From positions 1 through 48,173 of the forward strand of contig JAOAPH010000178.1 in NCBI GenBank assembly GCA_025462835.1: DNA of 48,173 bases, read 5' to 3'. The notes under the pieces are model-generated. The model made no database searches. It saw only the letters and a program-made list of their open reading frames with translations, and was not told the origin of the DNA. This document shows positions 8,206 through 17,507 of this stretch, in pieces. The translations under genes and the position numbers were made by a program. Positions within the stretch are counted from its first letter, which is position 1. Every line of letters starts with the position of its first letter. This DNA comes from Candidatus Angelobacter sp. (GTDB lineage: Bacteria; Acidobacteriota; Terriglobia; Terriglobales; Acidobacteriaceae).

Positions 8206-10788
8206 CTACTTCACCACAATATTGACCAGCTTGCCTGGCACTACGATGACCTTGACCACTTCTTTGCCGGCCATCGCGGCCTTCACCTTTTCATCGGCAA
8301 AGGCGGCGTTACGGACAAACTCCTCCGAACTGTCCGCAGGCACGGAGATGCGGGAACGCAATTTGCCGTTGACCTGTACGGGAATCTCGATCTCGTCCTC
8401 TTTTGCAAGCGCGGGATCGAACTGCGGCCAGGGTTCTTTGAGCAACACGCTTGTCTCTCCCAACACGGACCACAACTCCGCGCCAAGATACGGCGCGAAT
8501 GGAGCCAGCAAGAGGATCAATTTCCGCTGGACGTCCGCGAGGAGAGTGATGGGGATCGCCCCCAAAGCAATCGCCGACTCTGCCCCGTACAACTCATTCA
8601 CCAATTCCATCACTGCCGCGATGGAAGTATTGAAGTGCCATCGTCCGTCAAAATCATGAGTGATCTTGGCGATGGTCTGATGAAGCTTGCGCTGGATTGC
8701 GCGCGCTTCCGGCGAAAGCTGCGCGGGAACTTTGCCTGTCCACTCCGGATGCTGAGGCTGAGCATGCTTCACAACGAACCGGTAGACGCGCCCGAGGAAG
8801 CGGTGAACGCCCTCAACCCCCTGCTCCTGCCAGTCGAGATCGCGGTCCGGCGGCGCCGCGAACAATGAATACATGCGCGTGGAGTCGGCGCCGAATTTCG
8901 CGATCATGTCGTCGGGCGAAACCACATTGCCCCGATTCTTCGACATCTTGGCGCCGTCCTTGATGACCATCCCTTGCGTAAATAATCGCTGCGCAGGCTC
9001 GGAGTTCTTGATGAGTCCCATGTCACGCATGACCTTGGTCCAGAAACGCGAATAGATGAGGTGCAAAATCGCGTGCTCAACTCCGCCGATGTACTGGTCG
9101 ATGGGGAACCAGTAATTCGCTTTGTCGGAATCAAACGGGGCCGTCGCAAGCTTCGCGCTGGTATAGCGGTAGAAATACCAGGAGGAATCGACGAACGTAT
9201 CCATCGTATCCGTCTCTCGGCGCGCCTTGCCACCGCACTTGGGACACGTCGCGTTCACAAACTCCGGAACATTTGCGAGCGGTGATCCGCCCTGCTGCGT
9301 GATATCGATCTTCTCCGGCAACAACACCGGCAATTGATCTTCCGGCACCGGGACGATGCCACACTTTTCGCAATACAACATGGGAATGGGCGTGCCCCAG
9401 TAGCGCTGGCGCGATACTCCCCAATCTTTCATCCGATACGTCGTCGTAGCCTTGCCGAAGCCGTGCTCCTCGGCGAACCTCGTCATCGCCGCGATGGCCT
9501 CACGGTTTGACATGCCATTGAAGTCGCCGGAGTTGATGAGCAAGCTCTCCTCGGAGGTGAATGGCAGGATGTTTTCTTCCGCGTCGCCGGCTTCAGGTGG
9601 CTCCTCGGTGCGGCGCGGAAGCACAACGATGCGGACCTCCAAGTCGTATTTCTTCGCAAAGTCGTAATCACGTTCATCGTGCGCCGGCACTGACATGATC
9701 GCGCCCGTGCCGTAATCCATCAGGACGTAATTCGCTATCCAGATCGGTACGCGCTCCTGATTGAACGGATTGATGGCGAATGCGCCGGTCTTTACGCCGT
9801 GCTTCTCGATCGCACCGAGCTCCCCGGCTTCTTTCGCCTTGCGCTGCTCGTCGGTAAGTTTCGCGACATCTATCTCGAGAGCAGGATTCCGCTTCATCAA
9901 GTCCGTCACCAACGGATGTTGCGGCGCGAGTTGAATCGATGTCGCGCCGTAGATCGTATCGATGCGCGTGGTGAAGACGGTGATCTTGTCGCCGGCGGGA
10001 CCTGCGGTACCCTCGAGTTTGAAATCGACATTCGCACCATCACTGCGGCCGATCCAGTTCCGCTGCATGGTGCGGACTCTTTCCGGCCAGTGCTCGAGCT
10101 TGTCCAAATCCGCCAACAACTCCGGCACATAATCGGTGATGCGGAGGAACCACTGCTCCAACTCGCGCTGCTCGACCTTCGTCTCTTCATGCCGCCAGCA
10201 ACAGCCGTCAACCACTTGCTCGTTAGCGAGCACGGTGGCGCACTCCGGACACCAGTTCACCTTGCTCTTCTTGCGATACGCCAAGCCGCGCTCATGCATC
10301 TTCAAGAAGAACCACTGGTTCCAGCGGTAATAATCCGGCAAACAGGTGGTGACTTCGGTTGACCAGTCGTAGGAAAAGCCGAGCCGCTTCATCTGCTGCT
10401 TCATGGCAGCAATGTTCTTTAACGTCCACTCGCGCGGAGGCGTGTTGTTCTTGAGCGCAGCATTTTCCGCAGGCAATCCAAAGGCGTCCCAGCCCATGGG
10501 ATGAAGCACGTTATAGCCGCGCATCCACATATAGCGGGCGAGCGCATCGCCGATGGCGTAATTGCGGACGTGTCCCATGTGGAGCGCGCCGGAGGGATAC
10601 GGCAGCATCTCCAGGACGTAGTACTTCGTGCGGGCGGAAGTGACGGGATCAGCGGCGTAAAGCAGCGGATCGCTCTGCCAGATGGCCGCCCACTTCTCTT
10701 CGATGGGCTGCGGATGAAAGCGCTCGTCTCGGCGAGGCTGCTCGCTGGGGATATCGGTCACGGTCGTCTTGGATGTCGAATCGGGCAT
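8206..10788 (-). CDS. leuS: Leucyl-tRNA synthetase
   Basis: 860 aa, full length for bacterial LeuRS. It charges tRNA-Leu with leucine in the cytoplasm. The class I signature HMGH is at residues 70-73 (PYPSGALHMGH) and the KMSKS loop appears as KMSKNRGN. Between them lies the CP1 editing domain, with zinc-type cysteine clusters (CPECATVLANEQVVDGCC and CEKCGIVPVP) and the editing-site region around YGTGAIMSVPAHDERD. The C-terminal anticodon-binding and tail domains end in VVPGKLVNIVVK. The gene lies 69 bases downstream of nfo on the same strand, so the two may be co-transcribed. Confidence 0.98.
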   Translation of the reverse strand: MPDSTSKTTVTDIPSEQPRRDERFHPQPIEEKWAAIWQSDPLLYAADPVTSARTKYYVLEMLPYPSGALHMGHVRNYAIGDALARYMWMRGYNVLHPMGWDAFGLPAENAALKNNTPPREWTLKNIAAMKQQMKRLGFSYDWSTEVTTCLPDYYRWNQWFFLKMHERGLAYRKKSKVNWCPECATVLANEQVVDGCCWRHEETKVEQRELEQWFLRITDYVPELLADLDKLEHWPERVRTMQRNWIGRSDGANVDFKLEGTAGPAGDKITVFTTRIDTIYGATSIQLAPQHPLVTDLMKRNPALEIDVAKLTDEQRKAKEAGELGAIEKHGVKTGAFAINPFNQERVPIWIANYVLMDYGTGAIMSVPAHDERDYDFAKKYDLEVRIVVLPRRTEEPPEAGDAEENILPFTSEESLLINSGDFNGMSNREAIAAMTRFAEEHGFGKATTTYRMKDWGVSRQRYWGTPIPMLYCEKCGIVPVPEDQLPVLLPEKIDITQQGGSPLANVPEFVNATCPKCGGKARRETDTMDTFVDSSWYFYRYTSAKLATAPFDSDKANYWFPIDQYIGGVEHAILHLIYSRFWTKVMRDMGLIKNSEPAQRLFTQGMVIKDGAKMSKNRGNVVSPDDMIAKFGADSTRMYSLFAAPPDRDLDWQEQGVEGVHRFLGRVYRFVVKHAQPQHPEWTGKVPAQLSPEARAIQRKLHQTIAKITHDFDGRWHFNTSIAAVMELVNELYGAESAIALGAIPITLLADVQRKLILLLAPFAPYLGAELWSVLGETSVLLKEPWPQFDPALAKEDEIEIPVQVNGKLRSRISVPADSSEEFVRNAAFADEKVKAAMAGKEVVKVIVVPGKLVNIVVK

Positions 10789-10857
10789 GGCTTATTTCTA
10801 ATAATGAATACTGACGATTATTTCGCATCTGCTGGAATTAGGGAAATCGACTGGATT

Positions 10858-11823
10858 TTACTGAACCAGCGACTTCAGGGCGTCCACATTGCGCAGGTCG
10901 TCGCCGGGTTCGTCGATAGGCGTTTCGGCGATGAAGGCTGAGTGGGCAAGCATCTGATTATTGATGAGTCGGCGAAACGAGTCGATGCCAATTTTTCCTT
11001 GACCGATGTGCTGATGGCGGTCGAGCTTAGAACCGCGGTCGGCCTTGGCGTCATTGCAGTGCCAGACAGGGACGTTCTCCAGGCCGATGGTCTTGTCCAG
11101 TTGCTTAAGCGTGTCATTGAGGCCGTCTTCGCTGACCACGTCATAGCCAGAAACGTGGGTATGGCAGGTATCGATGCAAGCGCCCACGGGGACTTTCGGC
11201 CGCAAACGCGCCACCAGCTCCGCAACCTGCTCGAAGCTTCCGCCTAACGAATATTCGGCCCCGGCGGTGTTCTCGATGAGGATCTTGAACTTGCTCGTCT
11301 CAAGATCCAGCCCGTCCACCGATTTGGATATGGATTCCACAGCGCACTGCAATCCTTCTTCGCGAGTGCCGCCGGAGAACGATCCCGGATGCAAGACCAG
11401 ATACTGCGCGCCCAATGAAAGTCCGCGCTGGACTTCACCGCGAAACGCAACAATGGACTTATCCAAAAACTCCGGAGTCTTGCTGCACATGTTCACTAGG
11501 TAACTGGTGTGAATCACCAGCGGCGCAATTCCATAGAGTTCACTCAGTCGGCGCACTTCATTGCATTGCCACATCTCCGGCGATGATGCCCGCCACATGC
11601 GTGGACTCGATGAAAATATCTGTAGCGTGTTGCAGCCCAGCCGATAGGCGCGTTCGATGGCCTTCTCTACTCCCCCGCTGGTTGAAGTATGAATGCCGAT
11701 CCTCAGGCGCGTAAGCTTGGGCGGCGTCGCGGGAGCAGGCTGCTTGAGAATGTCATATTCGCCCGCGAGGTCGCGTCCTGTGGACTTCTTCTTGATTGCT
11801 TTGGTTGTGACGGCGCGGGGCAT
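10858..11823 (-). CDS. nfo: Deoxyribonuclease IV (AP endonuclease)
   Basis: 321 aa. A zinc-dependent TIM-barrel endonuclease that cuts DNA 5' of abasic sites in base-excision repair. Family blocks seen in order: IGIHTSTSGGVEKAIERA, LQIFSSSPRMW, VIHTSYLVN, ENTAGAEYSLGG, GACIDTCHTHVSGYD, and WHCNDAKADRGSKLDRHQHI followed by GQGKIG. These supply the His/Glu/Asp ligands of the tri-zinc site. About 40 residues of Lys/Ala/Pro-rich sequence precede the catalytic core; an alternative later start is possible. The 5' end faces a decayed RidA gene. Confidence 0.93.
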   Translation of the reverse strand: MPRAVTTKAIKKKSTGRDLAGEYDILKQPAPATPPKLTRLRIGIHTSTSGGVEKAIERAYRLGCNTLQIFSSSPRMWRASSPEMWQCNEVRRLSELYGIAPLVIHTSYLVNMCSKTPEFLDKSIVAFRGEVQRGLSLGAQYLVLHPGSFSGGTREEGLQCAVESISKSVDGLDLETSKFKILIENTAGAEYSLGGSFEQVAELVARLRPKVPVGACIDTCHTHVSGYDVVSEDGLNDTLKQLDKTIGLENVPVWHCNDAKADRGSKLDRHQHIGQGKIGIDSFRRLINNQMLAHSAFIAETPIDEPGDDLRNVDALKSLVQ

Positions 11824-11881
11824 GGGTTAAGAAATTCTAGCATCCGCAGAGGTTCACCGGTCCTGCGGGTGCATATAATGG

Positions 11882-12159
11882 CCGCGTCAGAACGGTAAGC
11901 ACCTGCGGACGTAGAACAGGAGGCGAAGCTGGCACTGGACGGCATCCAGGCCACGCTCCATGAAGCCGGCATGACTATGGACGACCTTGTCTATGTGCAG
12001 GTCTTCTGCTCAGATGTGAGTCAATTCCCCAAGTTCAACGCCGTCTATCGCACCTATTTCAAACGCGAACGCGAATTTCCGGCGCGGGCATTCATCGGAT
12101 CCGGACATCTGCTCTTCGATGGGCTGTTCGAGGTGCAAGGAATCGCAGTAAAGCGATAG
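11882..12159 (+). pseudogene. RidA family remnant (N-terminus lost, frameshift)
   Basis: The frame ending at 12159 encodes the C-terminal about 80 residues of a RidA/YjgF enamine deaminase: DVEQEAKLALDGIQATLHEA, then MDDLVYVQVF, FPARAFIGS and a final EVQGIAVKR. An in-frame stop sits at 11896-11898, and before it the next expected RidA residues (NGKHLR) lie in the neighbouring frame at 11891-11908. This implies a single-base deletion near 11908. The first about 40 residues expected in RidA (about 130 aa) are absent because the nfo start lies only 60 bases away. ATG 11971 would give just 62 residues, lacking half of the trimer fold. I read this as a decayed gene. Confidence 0.8.
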
Positions 12160-12190
12160 TCGCGTCGCGGTGCACGGCCGGAAATGATAG

Positions 12191-12227
12191 GGCGCAGAGA
12201 TCTCTGTTTTCCTTCGATCTCTGCGCC
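12191..12227. terminator. Perfect 11-bp stem-loop between RidA remnant and phosphoesterase
   Basis: GGCGCAGAGAT (12191-12201) pairs perfectly with ATCTCTGCGCC (12217-12227) around a 15-base loop. It lies between two convergent 3' ends and could stop transcription from both sides; no strong T-run adjoins. Confidence 0.5.
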
Positions 12228-12270
12228 GGTGAAACATCATCCAGTTTAGGTGGTGACCCGAGCGAGTTTG

Positions 12271-13478
12271 TTACGGCTTCTTCGGGACGGCGCCTGGATC
12301 GAACAAGTCAGACAGATCATTGGCGTTGACTGCATCACCCAGATAAGGTCCCACACGGAAGATGTCCTGCATGGTGCGCAAGTCGGAGGAGTGCGTGAAA
12401 TTGACCGGACTCGCATACGGAAGTCCATTCACGTTCTTGTGAGCACGCGGAGAGATGATGATCTCGCCTATCGTGTGATTGAAGTCGTCCGGGTTGTCGC
12501 CCGCGACGCCGTCCTGTTCGGATTCGTCCCACCAGAGGATGATCACGCCGTGGTCCTGGTAGGCTTTTGACGCCATGATCACGGGAACGATCTGGCTCAG
12601 GAAGTCGTCGCCCTGCTTGATCTTTGCCGCATCCCCGGTCAGTCCTTTGTACCCCGCGCTGAGCGTGGTGTGCATATCGTTGAACTGGTTCGGCGTGATC
12701 CAGTTGTAGTCAGCCACGGCATCGTTGGCCAAATCGGTAAAAACTGCTGCAGCGGTGCATACTGTTTGGATAAGGGATTGGCGGTAGTGGCGTCATTGCC
12801 GCCGTTCGAATCCGTGAAGAAGACCATGGGATTGTGCTTGGTGGCATAGTTGAATTGGTTGGAGCCGTTGAACGCGTTGAAATTGCCGCTGGCAAAGTTC
12901 CCGGAGAAACTGATCAACGGAACGGTCCACTGGTCCCGTGGCAAAGGCGAGTTGGTGAGCTGCCCGGCAACCGGAGAAAGATCAACGTCTTCCTGGTAAG
13001 ACTTCCACGTAATTCCAGCCTGCGTCAGTAAAGTGCTCAGGTGAAGCGATGTGTTCTGGTTCGTTACGCCCCTTGAAGAGTAGGGATCATTGTCATTCAG
13101 CACGCCAAAATTTGTGCCGGCTTCCGCCCAGATATAGCTGGGCTCCGAAGGATGAATATGGGGGTTGTTTCCATTGGGAGTGGCCAAAACGTTATGGTAG
13201 TTGGTGGCGAAGGCGGTCTGCTCACTGATGTTTACCGGGGTGCCATTAATGATTGAATATGCCGTTCCGTTCACGAGACTGTTGATGAATGGCGCATTCG
13301 GATTTTGATAAACCTGCTGGATGCCGCCGGTGAACTGATTGGCTGGCTGAGTCCAGTTGTGATTCTCCATCGCGATCACGAATACCGTTTTTATTTGCTG
13401 CGCGTTGGCGTTCAATGTGCCCAAAGTAGCCAACAGGGCAAATATACAAAGCGTGCGAAGATTTTTCACTTGCGACAT
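12271..13478 (-). pseudogene. Secreted phosphoesterase (acid-phosphatase/phospholipase C type), frameshifted
   Basis: Two overlapping frames together encode one protein of about 400 aa. The first (13478 to about 12743) starts with a signal peptide ending NANA-QQ and then VFVIAMENHNW, the start signature of the phosphoesterase family that includes AcpA-type acid phosphatases and phospholipase C. It reads through to YAPLQQF. The second, from about 12740 to the TAA at 12271, continues with TDLANDAVADYNWITPNQFND and later VIILWWDESEQDG and TIGEIIISPRA. The switch falls at an A5 run (12739-12743). One extra A there would restore a continuous QQFFTDLAND. Either a recent inactivating indel, a sequencing error, or slippage; without correction the product loses its C-terminal third. 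Confidence 0.85.
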
Positions 13479-13594
13479 GCATAGGCTCCAGATTTCAGAT
13501 TGGCGGCGTACGCTCGATCAGATTCAGGTCACTACAGGTGATCCTGACGACCATCGCGCCCCCATCTACGAATAGCAAATCCGTTTGTTCGAAT

Positions 13595-13637
13595 GGTGAA
13601 TGGGATATTAATTCTCGGTGAATGGAATATTAATTCT
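13595..13637. repeat. Two 21-bp direct repeats upstream of aroF
   Basis: GGTGAATGGGATATTAATTC (13595-13614, plus T) and GGTGAATGGAATATTAATTC (13617-13636, plus T) differ at one base and are 22 bases apart, two helical turns. A third partial (GGATTTAATTC) follows. They lie in the 307-base gap between the divergent phosphoesterase and aroF, A+T-rich compared with surroundings, so a regulator-binding site is plausible. Confidence 0.6.
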
Positions 13638-13733
13638 GGATTTAATTCGAGATGAATCCTTCGCCGGCACTTGCCGTCGATTCCGCGGATGACGGCTATT
13701 CGGAAATTGACCTCTATCCGCAAATCGTTAGGG

Positions 13734-13761
13734 TTGCCCGAATCGCGACCAAACCTATAAA
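13734..13761 (+). promoter_or_regulatory. Likely sigma-70 type promoter of aroF
   Basis: TTGCCC (13734-13739) and TATAAA (13756-13761) are separated by 16 bases. The predicted start would be near 13768, followed by GGGAG (13773-13777) and the ATG at 13786. Confidence 0.5.
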
Positions 13762-13785
13762 CTTAATGTTTCGGGAGACTGCCAG

Positions 13786-14865
13786 ATGTTAGTAGTGATG
13801 CGGGCCCATGCCACCGAAGAACAGGTGCAGGCCGTTTGTAAACGAGTCGAATCGCTGGGCTACAAGGCCCATTCCATGCCTGGCGCGCAGCGCGTCGCCA
13901 TCGGCATCACCGGGAACCAGGGCACGATCGATCCCGGCGGTATCGAGGAGATGCCCGGGGTCGGCGAGGTCATCAGCGTCAGCAAGCCTTACAAGCTGGT
14001 GAGCCGTGACGTGAAAGAAGATAACACGGTAATCCGTTTCCCTCGCCTGCCTAACAATGATTCTGAAGCCGTGATCGGCGGCAGCGAGCTGGCGGTCATC
14101 GCCGGGCCCTGCGGGATCGAGAGTCGCGAACAGGCATTTGCGATTGCCGAGCGTGTTCAGCGCACGGGCGCAAAATTCTTTCGTGGCGGCGCCTATAAGC
14201 CACGCACATCGCCATACGCATTCCAGGGAATGGGCGTTGAAGGCTTAAAAATCATGGCGGAGATCCGCGACCGCTTTGGCCTACGCATCGTGACCGAAGC
14301 CATCGATGGCGAGACGCTCGACCAAGTGGAGCAGTACGCCGACGTCATCCAGATCGGCGCGCGCAACATGCAGAATTTCTCCTTGCTGAAGCGTGCCGGA
14401 CGGGCGCGCAAGCCGGTGCTGTTGAAGCGCGGCATGTCGGCGACACTGGAAGAATTCCTGATGGCGGCCGAATACATCATGAGCGAAGGCAATTACAACG
14501 TTATCCTGTGCGAGCGCGGCGTACGCACCTTCGCCGATCACACTCGCAACACGCTGGACTTGAGCATCGTTCCCGCAGTGCAGCGGTTGAGCCACTTGCC
14601 AATCTTGGTTGATCCGAGCCACGGCACCGGAAAACGAAACAAGGTCACGCCATTGGCGCGGGCGGCAGTCGCGGTGGGCGCAAACGGGTTGCTGGTGGAA
14701 GTCCACAACGATCCGGAGAAGGCGCTCTCTGACGGTATGCAGTCAATTTATCCCGACCAGATGGACGCTCTGATGGTGGAAGTCCGGCAGATCGCGGCGG
14801 TATTGAAGCGCAGCGTGGCTCCGCCAGTGGACGCGAGAGAAACCGCTGCTGCGAATACGCGATAA
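13786..14865 (+). CDS. aroF: 3-deoxy-7-phosphoheptulonate synthase (DAHP synthase)
   Basis: 359 aa. It condenses phosphoenolpyruvate and erythrose 4-phosphate, the first step of aromatic amino-acid synthesis. Residues 1 to about 85 form the N-terminal ferredoxin-like regulatory domain seen in the AroA-beta/Thermotoga-type enzymes ([18 protein letters not shown]...), which can mediate feedback inhibition. The TIM-barrel catalytic domain follows from about residue 95, with [39 protein letters not shown] and [11 protein letters not shown] as metal- and substrate-binding blocks. GGGAG lies eight bases before the start. The downstream lipoprotein gene follows after 28 bases, so the two may be co-transcribed although unrelated in function. 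Confidence 0.96.
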   Translation: MLVVMRAHATEEQVQAVCKRVESLGYKAHSMPGAQRVAIGITGNQGTIDPGGIEEMPGVGEVISVSKPYKLVSRDVKEDNTVIRFPRLPNNDSEAVIGGSELAVIAGPCGIESREQAFAIAERVQRTGAKFFRGGAYKPRTSPYAFQGMGVEGLKIMAEIRDRFGLRIVTEAIDGETLDQVEQYADVIQIGARNMQNFSLLKRAGRARKPVLLKRGMSATLEEFLMAAEYIMSEGNYNVILCERGVRTFADHTRNTLDLSIVPAVQRLSHLPILVDPSHGTGKRNKVTPLARAAVAVGANGLLVEVHNDPEKALSDGMQSIYPDQMDALMVEVRQIAAVLKRSVAPPVDARETAAANTR

Positions 14866-14893
14866 TTTTTGAAGCTCGTCCCCGAAAGATCCA

Positions 14894-16051
14894 TTGATCA
14901 AACCTGAAAACGTAATCATGCGTATGGCAGCGTGTGCTCTTGCAGCGATTGCGCTCTGTATCTCTGGATGCGATCAGCCGCTTGACGAGCGCTATGCCTA
15001 TCGCGAGAACCTTTACGTCAGTAATGGCGGCAGCAATGACGTGAGCGTGATCGACGGTCTCGGCTTCAAAGTCATCAAGACCATTCCTGTCGGCAAGAAC
15101 CCCAGCGGCATCGCGGCCAATCCCAAGAAGAATGAGATCTACGTCGTCAACACTGATTCCAACAACCTCAGCGTGATTGACGCGGAGAAGAATGTTGTTG
15201 TCGCAACTATAGGCGTGCATCGTTCGCCGTTCTTCATCAGCGTCTCTCCCGATGGCACGCGTGGATACGTAGCCAATTTCGGATCGAACAATGTTTCCGT
15301 CATTGATCTGGGCGCGCGCAAGGTGATCACGAATATCCCGGTCGGCATCGCGCCGGGGATGGCCGTCGTGTCAAACGACGGCAAGACCGTCGTCACTTCC
15401 CTTCGCGGTGAAAGCGCGCTGGCCGTTATCGACACGGCTTCGTTGAGCCTGCGCAGCAAAGTCGTATTGAACGATTGTCAGCAGCCCGCCGACCTAGTCA
15501 TCCTACCCGACTCCAGCAAAGCATTTGTCGCGTGCAGCGGCGGCGCGCAAGTTGCAGCAGTACAGTTGAAAAATCCGGCATTGAAACAGGAGGACGATCG
15601 CCTGCTCACTTTGCTCAACGTCGGAAAGACTCCAATCCATTTGGCGCTCAAGCCGGACGGCGGCGAGATCTTCGTCAGTAACTTCGATAACGGAACTTTT
15701 TCCGAGATAGCCACGCAAGCGAACGAGGTTGGCGGAAGTTATCTGATCGGCACCAACCCGGTGCGCGGGCTTGTAGGCTCGGACAACGCGACTCTTTACG
15801 TCAGCAATTTTGGTTCGGATACGGTTGTTTTATACGACATCACGATCAATCGGCTACTGGCGAGTATTCACGTGGGCAGCAAGCCGGAGTCGATGGTGCT
15901 ATCGCCGAATCAGTATTATCTTTTCGTCGCAGATACCCGCTCCGGCGATGTCGCTGTCGTCCGCACTCAAGTGCGCGCGCTGTTCACGATGATTCCGGTG
16001 GGCAGCAAACCGAATGCGATGGTGCTGAAGGCTTTTGCGGTGAGGAAATAG
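14894..16051 (+). CDS. YncE-like beta-propeller lipoprotein
   Basis: Up to 385 aa. The more likely start is the ATG at 14918 (MRMAACALAAIALCISGC), which gives a standard lipoprotein signal with the lipobox cysteine at residue 18; the TTG at 14894 adds eight residues. The rest is seven or so repeats of about 42 residues with the pattern LYVSNGGSNDVSVIDG...KVIKTIPVGKNPSGIA, the YVTN/YncE beta-propeller. Such propellers in the periplasm or outer membrane bind ligands or partners; several relatives accompany cytochromes or surface proteins, but no such partner is present here. It ends head-to-head with the stop of the ICMT-like gene. Confidence 0.9.
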   Translation: MIKPENVIMRMAACALAAIALCISGCDQPLDERYAYRENLYVSNGGSNDVSVIDGLGFKVIKTIPVGKNPSGIAANPKKNEIYVVNTDSNNLSVIDAEKNVVVATIGVHRSPFFISVSPDGTRGYVANFGSNNVSVIDLGARKVITNIPVGIAPGMAVVSNDGKTVVTSLRGESALAVIDTASLSLRSKVVLNDCQQPADLVILPDSSKAFVACSGGAQVAAVQLKNPALKQEDDRLLTLLNVGKTPIHLALKPDGGEIFVSNFDNGTFSEIATQANEVGGSYLIGTNPVRGLVGSDNATLYVSNFGSDTVVLYDITINRLLASIHVGSKPESMVLSPNQYYLFVADTRSGDVAVVRTQVRALFTMIPVGSKPNAMVLKAFAVRK

Positions 16052-16468
16052 CTAGATCCACGTAGTCTTTCGATACTCCGCATACTCGGCGCCAAACTTT
16101 CCTTCGAGAACTCTCTCCTCCGCCCGCGCCCTCATCACTTGCACGGGAATCAGAATAGCCAAGACCACGAGCAAGATCGGCATATTGATGTAGAGAATCA
16201 GGCCGAGAAACATCAACAATCCGAAAACGTACACGGGATGACGCACCTTCGAATAGATGCCGTGCTTGATCACCTTCTTGGCTTGCGGCGTAATGGAGAA
16301 AGAATTGCCCAGCTGCAATCGTGCTAGCGTGAGAATCGCGAACGAGAGCACGAAGATGACCAGTCCTGCTACTCGCATCGGGGTCCAGGGCGGATGCCAA
16401 AACAGACCCACTAAGATCATCAGCGGGAGAATCGGGGCGAGCATCACGAATCTTGCGCCTGCATCCAT
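16052..16468 (-). CDS. Isoprenylcysteine carboxyl methyltransferase-family membrane protein
   Basis: 138 aa with four hydrophobic helices. The C-terminal half has the ICMT/PEMT hallmarks KHGIYSKVRHPVYVFGLL and EERVLEGKFGAEYAEYRKTTW, which bind S-adenosylmethionine at the membrane. Bacterial members of this size methylate small hydrophobic or phospholipid-like substrates; the substrate is unknown here. A longer frame to 16505 is out of phase, so the ATG at 16468 is used. It is convergent with, and directly adjacent to, the beta-propeller lipoprotein gene. Confidence 0.85.
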   Translation of the reverse strand: MDAGARFVMLAPILPLMILVGLFWHPPWTPMRVAGLVIFVLSFAILTLARLQLGNSFSITPQAKKVIKHGIYSKVRHPVYVFGLLMFLGLILYINMPILLVVLAILIPVQVMRARAEERVLEGKFGAEYAEYRKTTWI

Positions 16469-16571
16469 GGGCGGGAGTGTAGCGTAAAGGGAGATGCGGG
16501 GCCAATCTTATTGCAAGTCATGCATCTAATCAGAACGTAAAGAAATTCGCAGCCTGCCGAGGTTGTGAATC

Positions 16572-16964
16572 ATGTGGAACAAAGTTGTTGTATACCTAAC
16601 TTTCGCAATCCTTGTCTCGTCAGGGCTGGGATGCAATGGCACCTTCCTTTGTGTGAGCAGCACACCGGTGCCAGGCGTCTTTTCGATTTCGCCGAACCCC
16701 ATTTCTGCTTTCGATTTTCAATCGGGTGGCTTTCTCATCATCAGCGGGACAAATTTCGTTCCTGCATCAGTAGTAATCGTGAACGGAATCAATCATCCCA
16801 CTGTTTTTGTGAATGACGGGGAACTGAGAGTCTCCCTATTGCCGGTCGACATCCAACCGGGCGACCTCAACTTCGCAGTGAGCAATCCGCGCACCTTCGG
16901 TGGTGGATTGTTCTGCGGGAACGGTGGAGTGAGCGGATCCGTGATCTTGCTCATCAACGATTGA
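16572..16964 (+). CDS. Small lipoprotein with IPT/TIG-like fold
   Basis: 130 aa beginning MWNKVVVYLTFAILVSSGLG-C, a lipoprotein signal with the modified cysteine at residue 21. The mature part contains VFSISPNPISAFDFQSGGFL and IISGTNFVPASVVIVNG, the pattern of an IPT/TIG immunoglobulin-like domain, followed by two more strands and a Gly-rich C-terminus with a second cysteine pair. It is probably an outer-membrane-attached protein; acidobacteria encode many proteins with these domains. No functional partner nearby. A bidirectional stem-loop follows the gene. Confidence 0.75.
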   Translation: MWNKVVVYLTFAILVSSGLGCNGTFLCVSSTPVPGVFSISPNPISAFDFQSGGFLIISGTNFVPASVVIVNGINHPTVFVNDGELRVSLLPVDIQPGDLNFAVSNPRTFGGGLFCGNGGVSGSVILLIND

Positions 16965-16974
16965 TCCGCGCCAG

Positions 16975-17003
16975 AAGAAAAAGCCCAGCTCTGGGCTGGG
17001 CTT
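16975..17003. terminator. Bidirectional terminator
   Basis: AAGCCCAGC (16981-16989) and GCTGGGCTT (16995-17003) form a perfect 9-bp stem with a 5-base loop. On the minus strand a T-rich tail (complement of AGAAGAAA) follows it, serving the bacilliredoxin gene; on the plus strand CTTTC follows. It sits between two convergent genes. Confidence 0.75.
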
Positions 17004-17028
17004 TCACATTCGAAGTTAAACCTTAAAG

Positions 17029-17454
17029 TTACACTGAAGCTTTCGCGCAGAACTTATCAAAAGCATTGACCAGATCGGCAGCAATGGAACCAGCGTCACG
17101 CGACTCGATCTGATATCGCTCCATCATGTAGACCAGCTTGCCATCGCGCAAAATACCGATGCTTGGGGACGATGGTTGGTATCCCGTGAATAAGGAGCGG
17201 GCCTTTTCTGTGGCATCGCGGTCCTGCCCGGCGAAGACAGTGATCGCTTTTTCCGGTAACGTGGAGTGCTGCATGGCGCGGCCAACGGCCGGACGCATCT
17301 TCCCTGCTGCGCATCCGCAGACGGAATTCACTACCACCATGAGCGTGCCGCCGCTGGTTGCGGCCTTTTCCACATCTGCCGCAGTCCGCGTCTCGGCAAT
17401 GCCAAAGCGGGTTAGCTCTTCACGCATGGGTGCAATCATCGGTTCGGGGTACAT
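17029..17454 (-). CDS. brxB: BrxA/BrxB-type bacilliredoxin
   Basis: 141 aa from the ATG at 17454, which is preceded by AAGGAG 11 bases upstream; the longer frame to 17541 would run through the promoter and is rejected. The CGC motif (Cys46-Gly-Cys48 in SVCGCAAGKMRP) is the hallmark of the BrxA/BrxB (DUF1094) thioredoxin-like family. In Bacillus these proteins remove bacillithiol from S-bacillithiolated proteins. Whether this organism makes bacillithiol cannot be judged from the window, so thiol-disulfide exchange is the safe description. The gene has its own -10 box and shares a terminator with the convergent lipoprotein gene. Confidence 0.9.
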   Translation of the reverse strand: MYPEPMIAPMREELTRFGIAETRTAADVEKAATSGGTLMVVVNSVCGCAAGKMRPAVGRAMQHSTLPEKAITVFAGQDRDATEKARSLFTGYQPSSPSIGILRDGKLVYMMERYQIESRDAGSIAADLVNAFDKFCAKASV

Positions 17455-17484
17455 GTATTTGGAATCTCCTTCTTGACTATGCCA

Positions 17485-17490
17485 ATTATA
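17485..17490 (-). promoter_or_regulatory. -10 element of the bacilliredoxin gene
   Basis: A perfect TATAAT on the minus strand, 31 bases upstream of the ATG at 17454. The -35 region, 17 bases further, is poor (CTCTTT), so an activator or extended -10 may help. Confidence 0.5.
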
Positions 17491-17507
17491 TAAGAACCTA
17501 GATGAAA

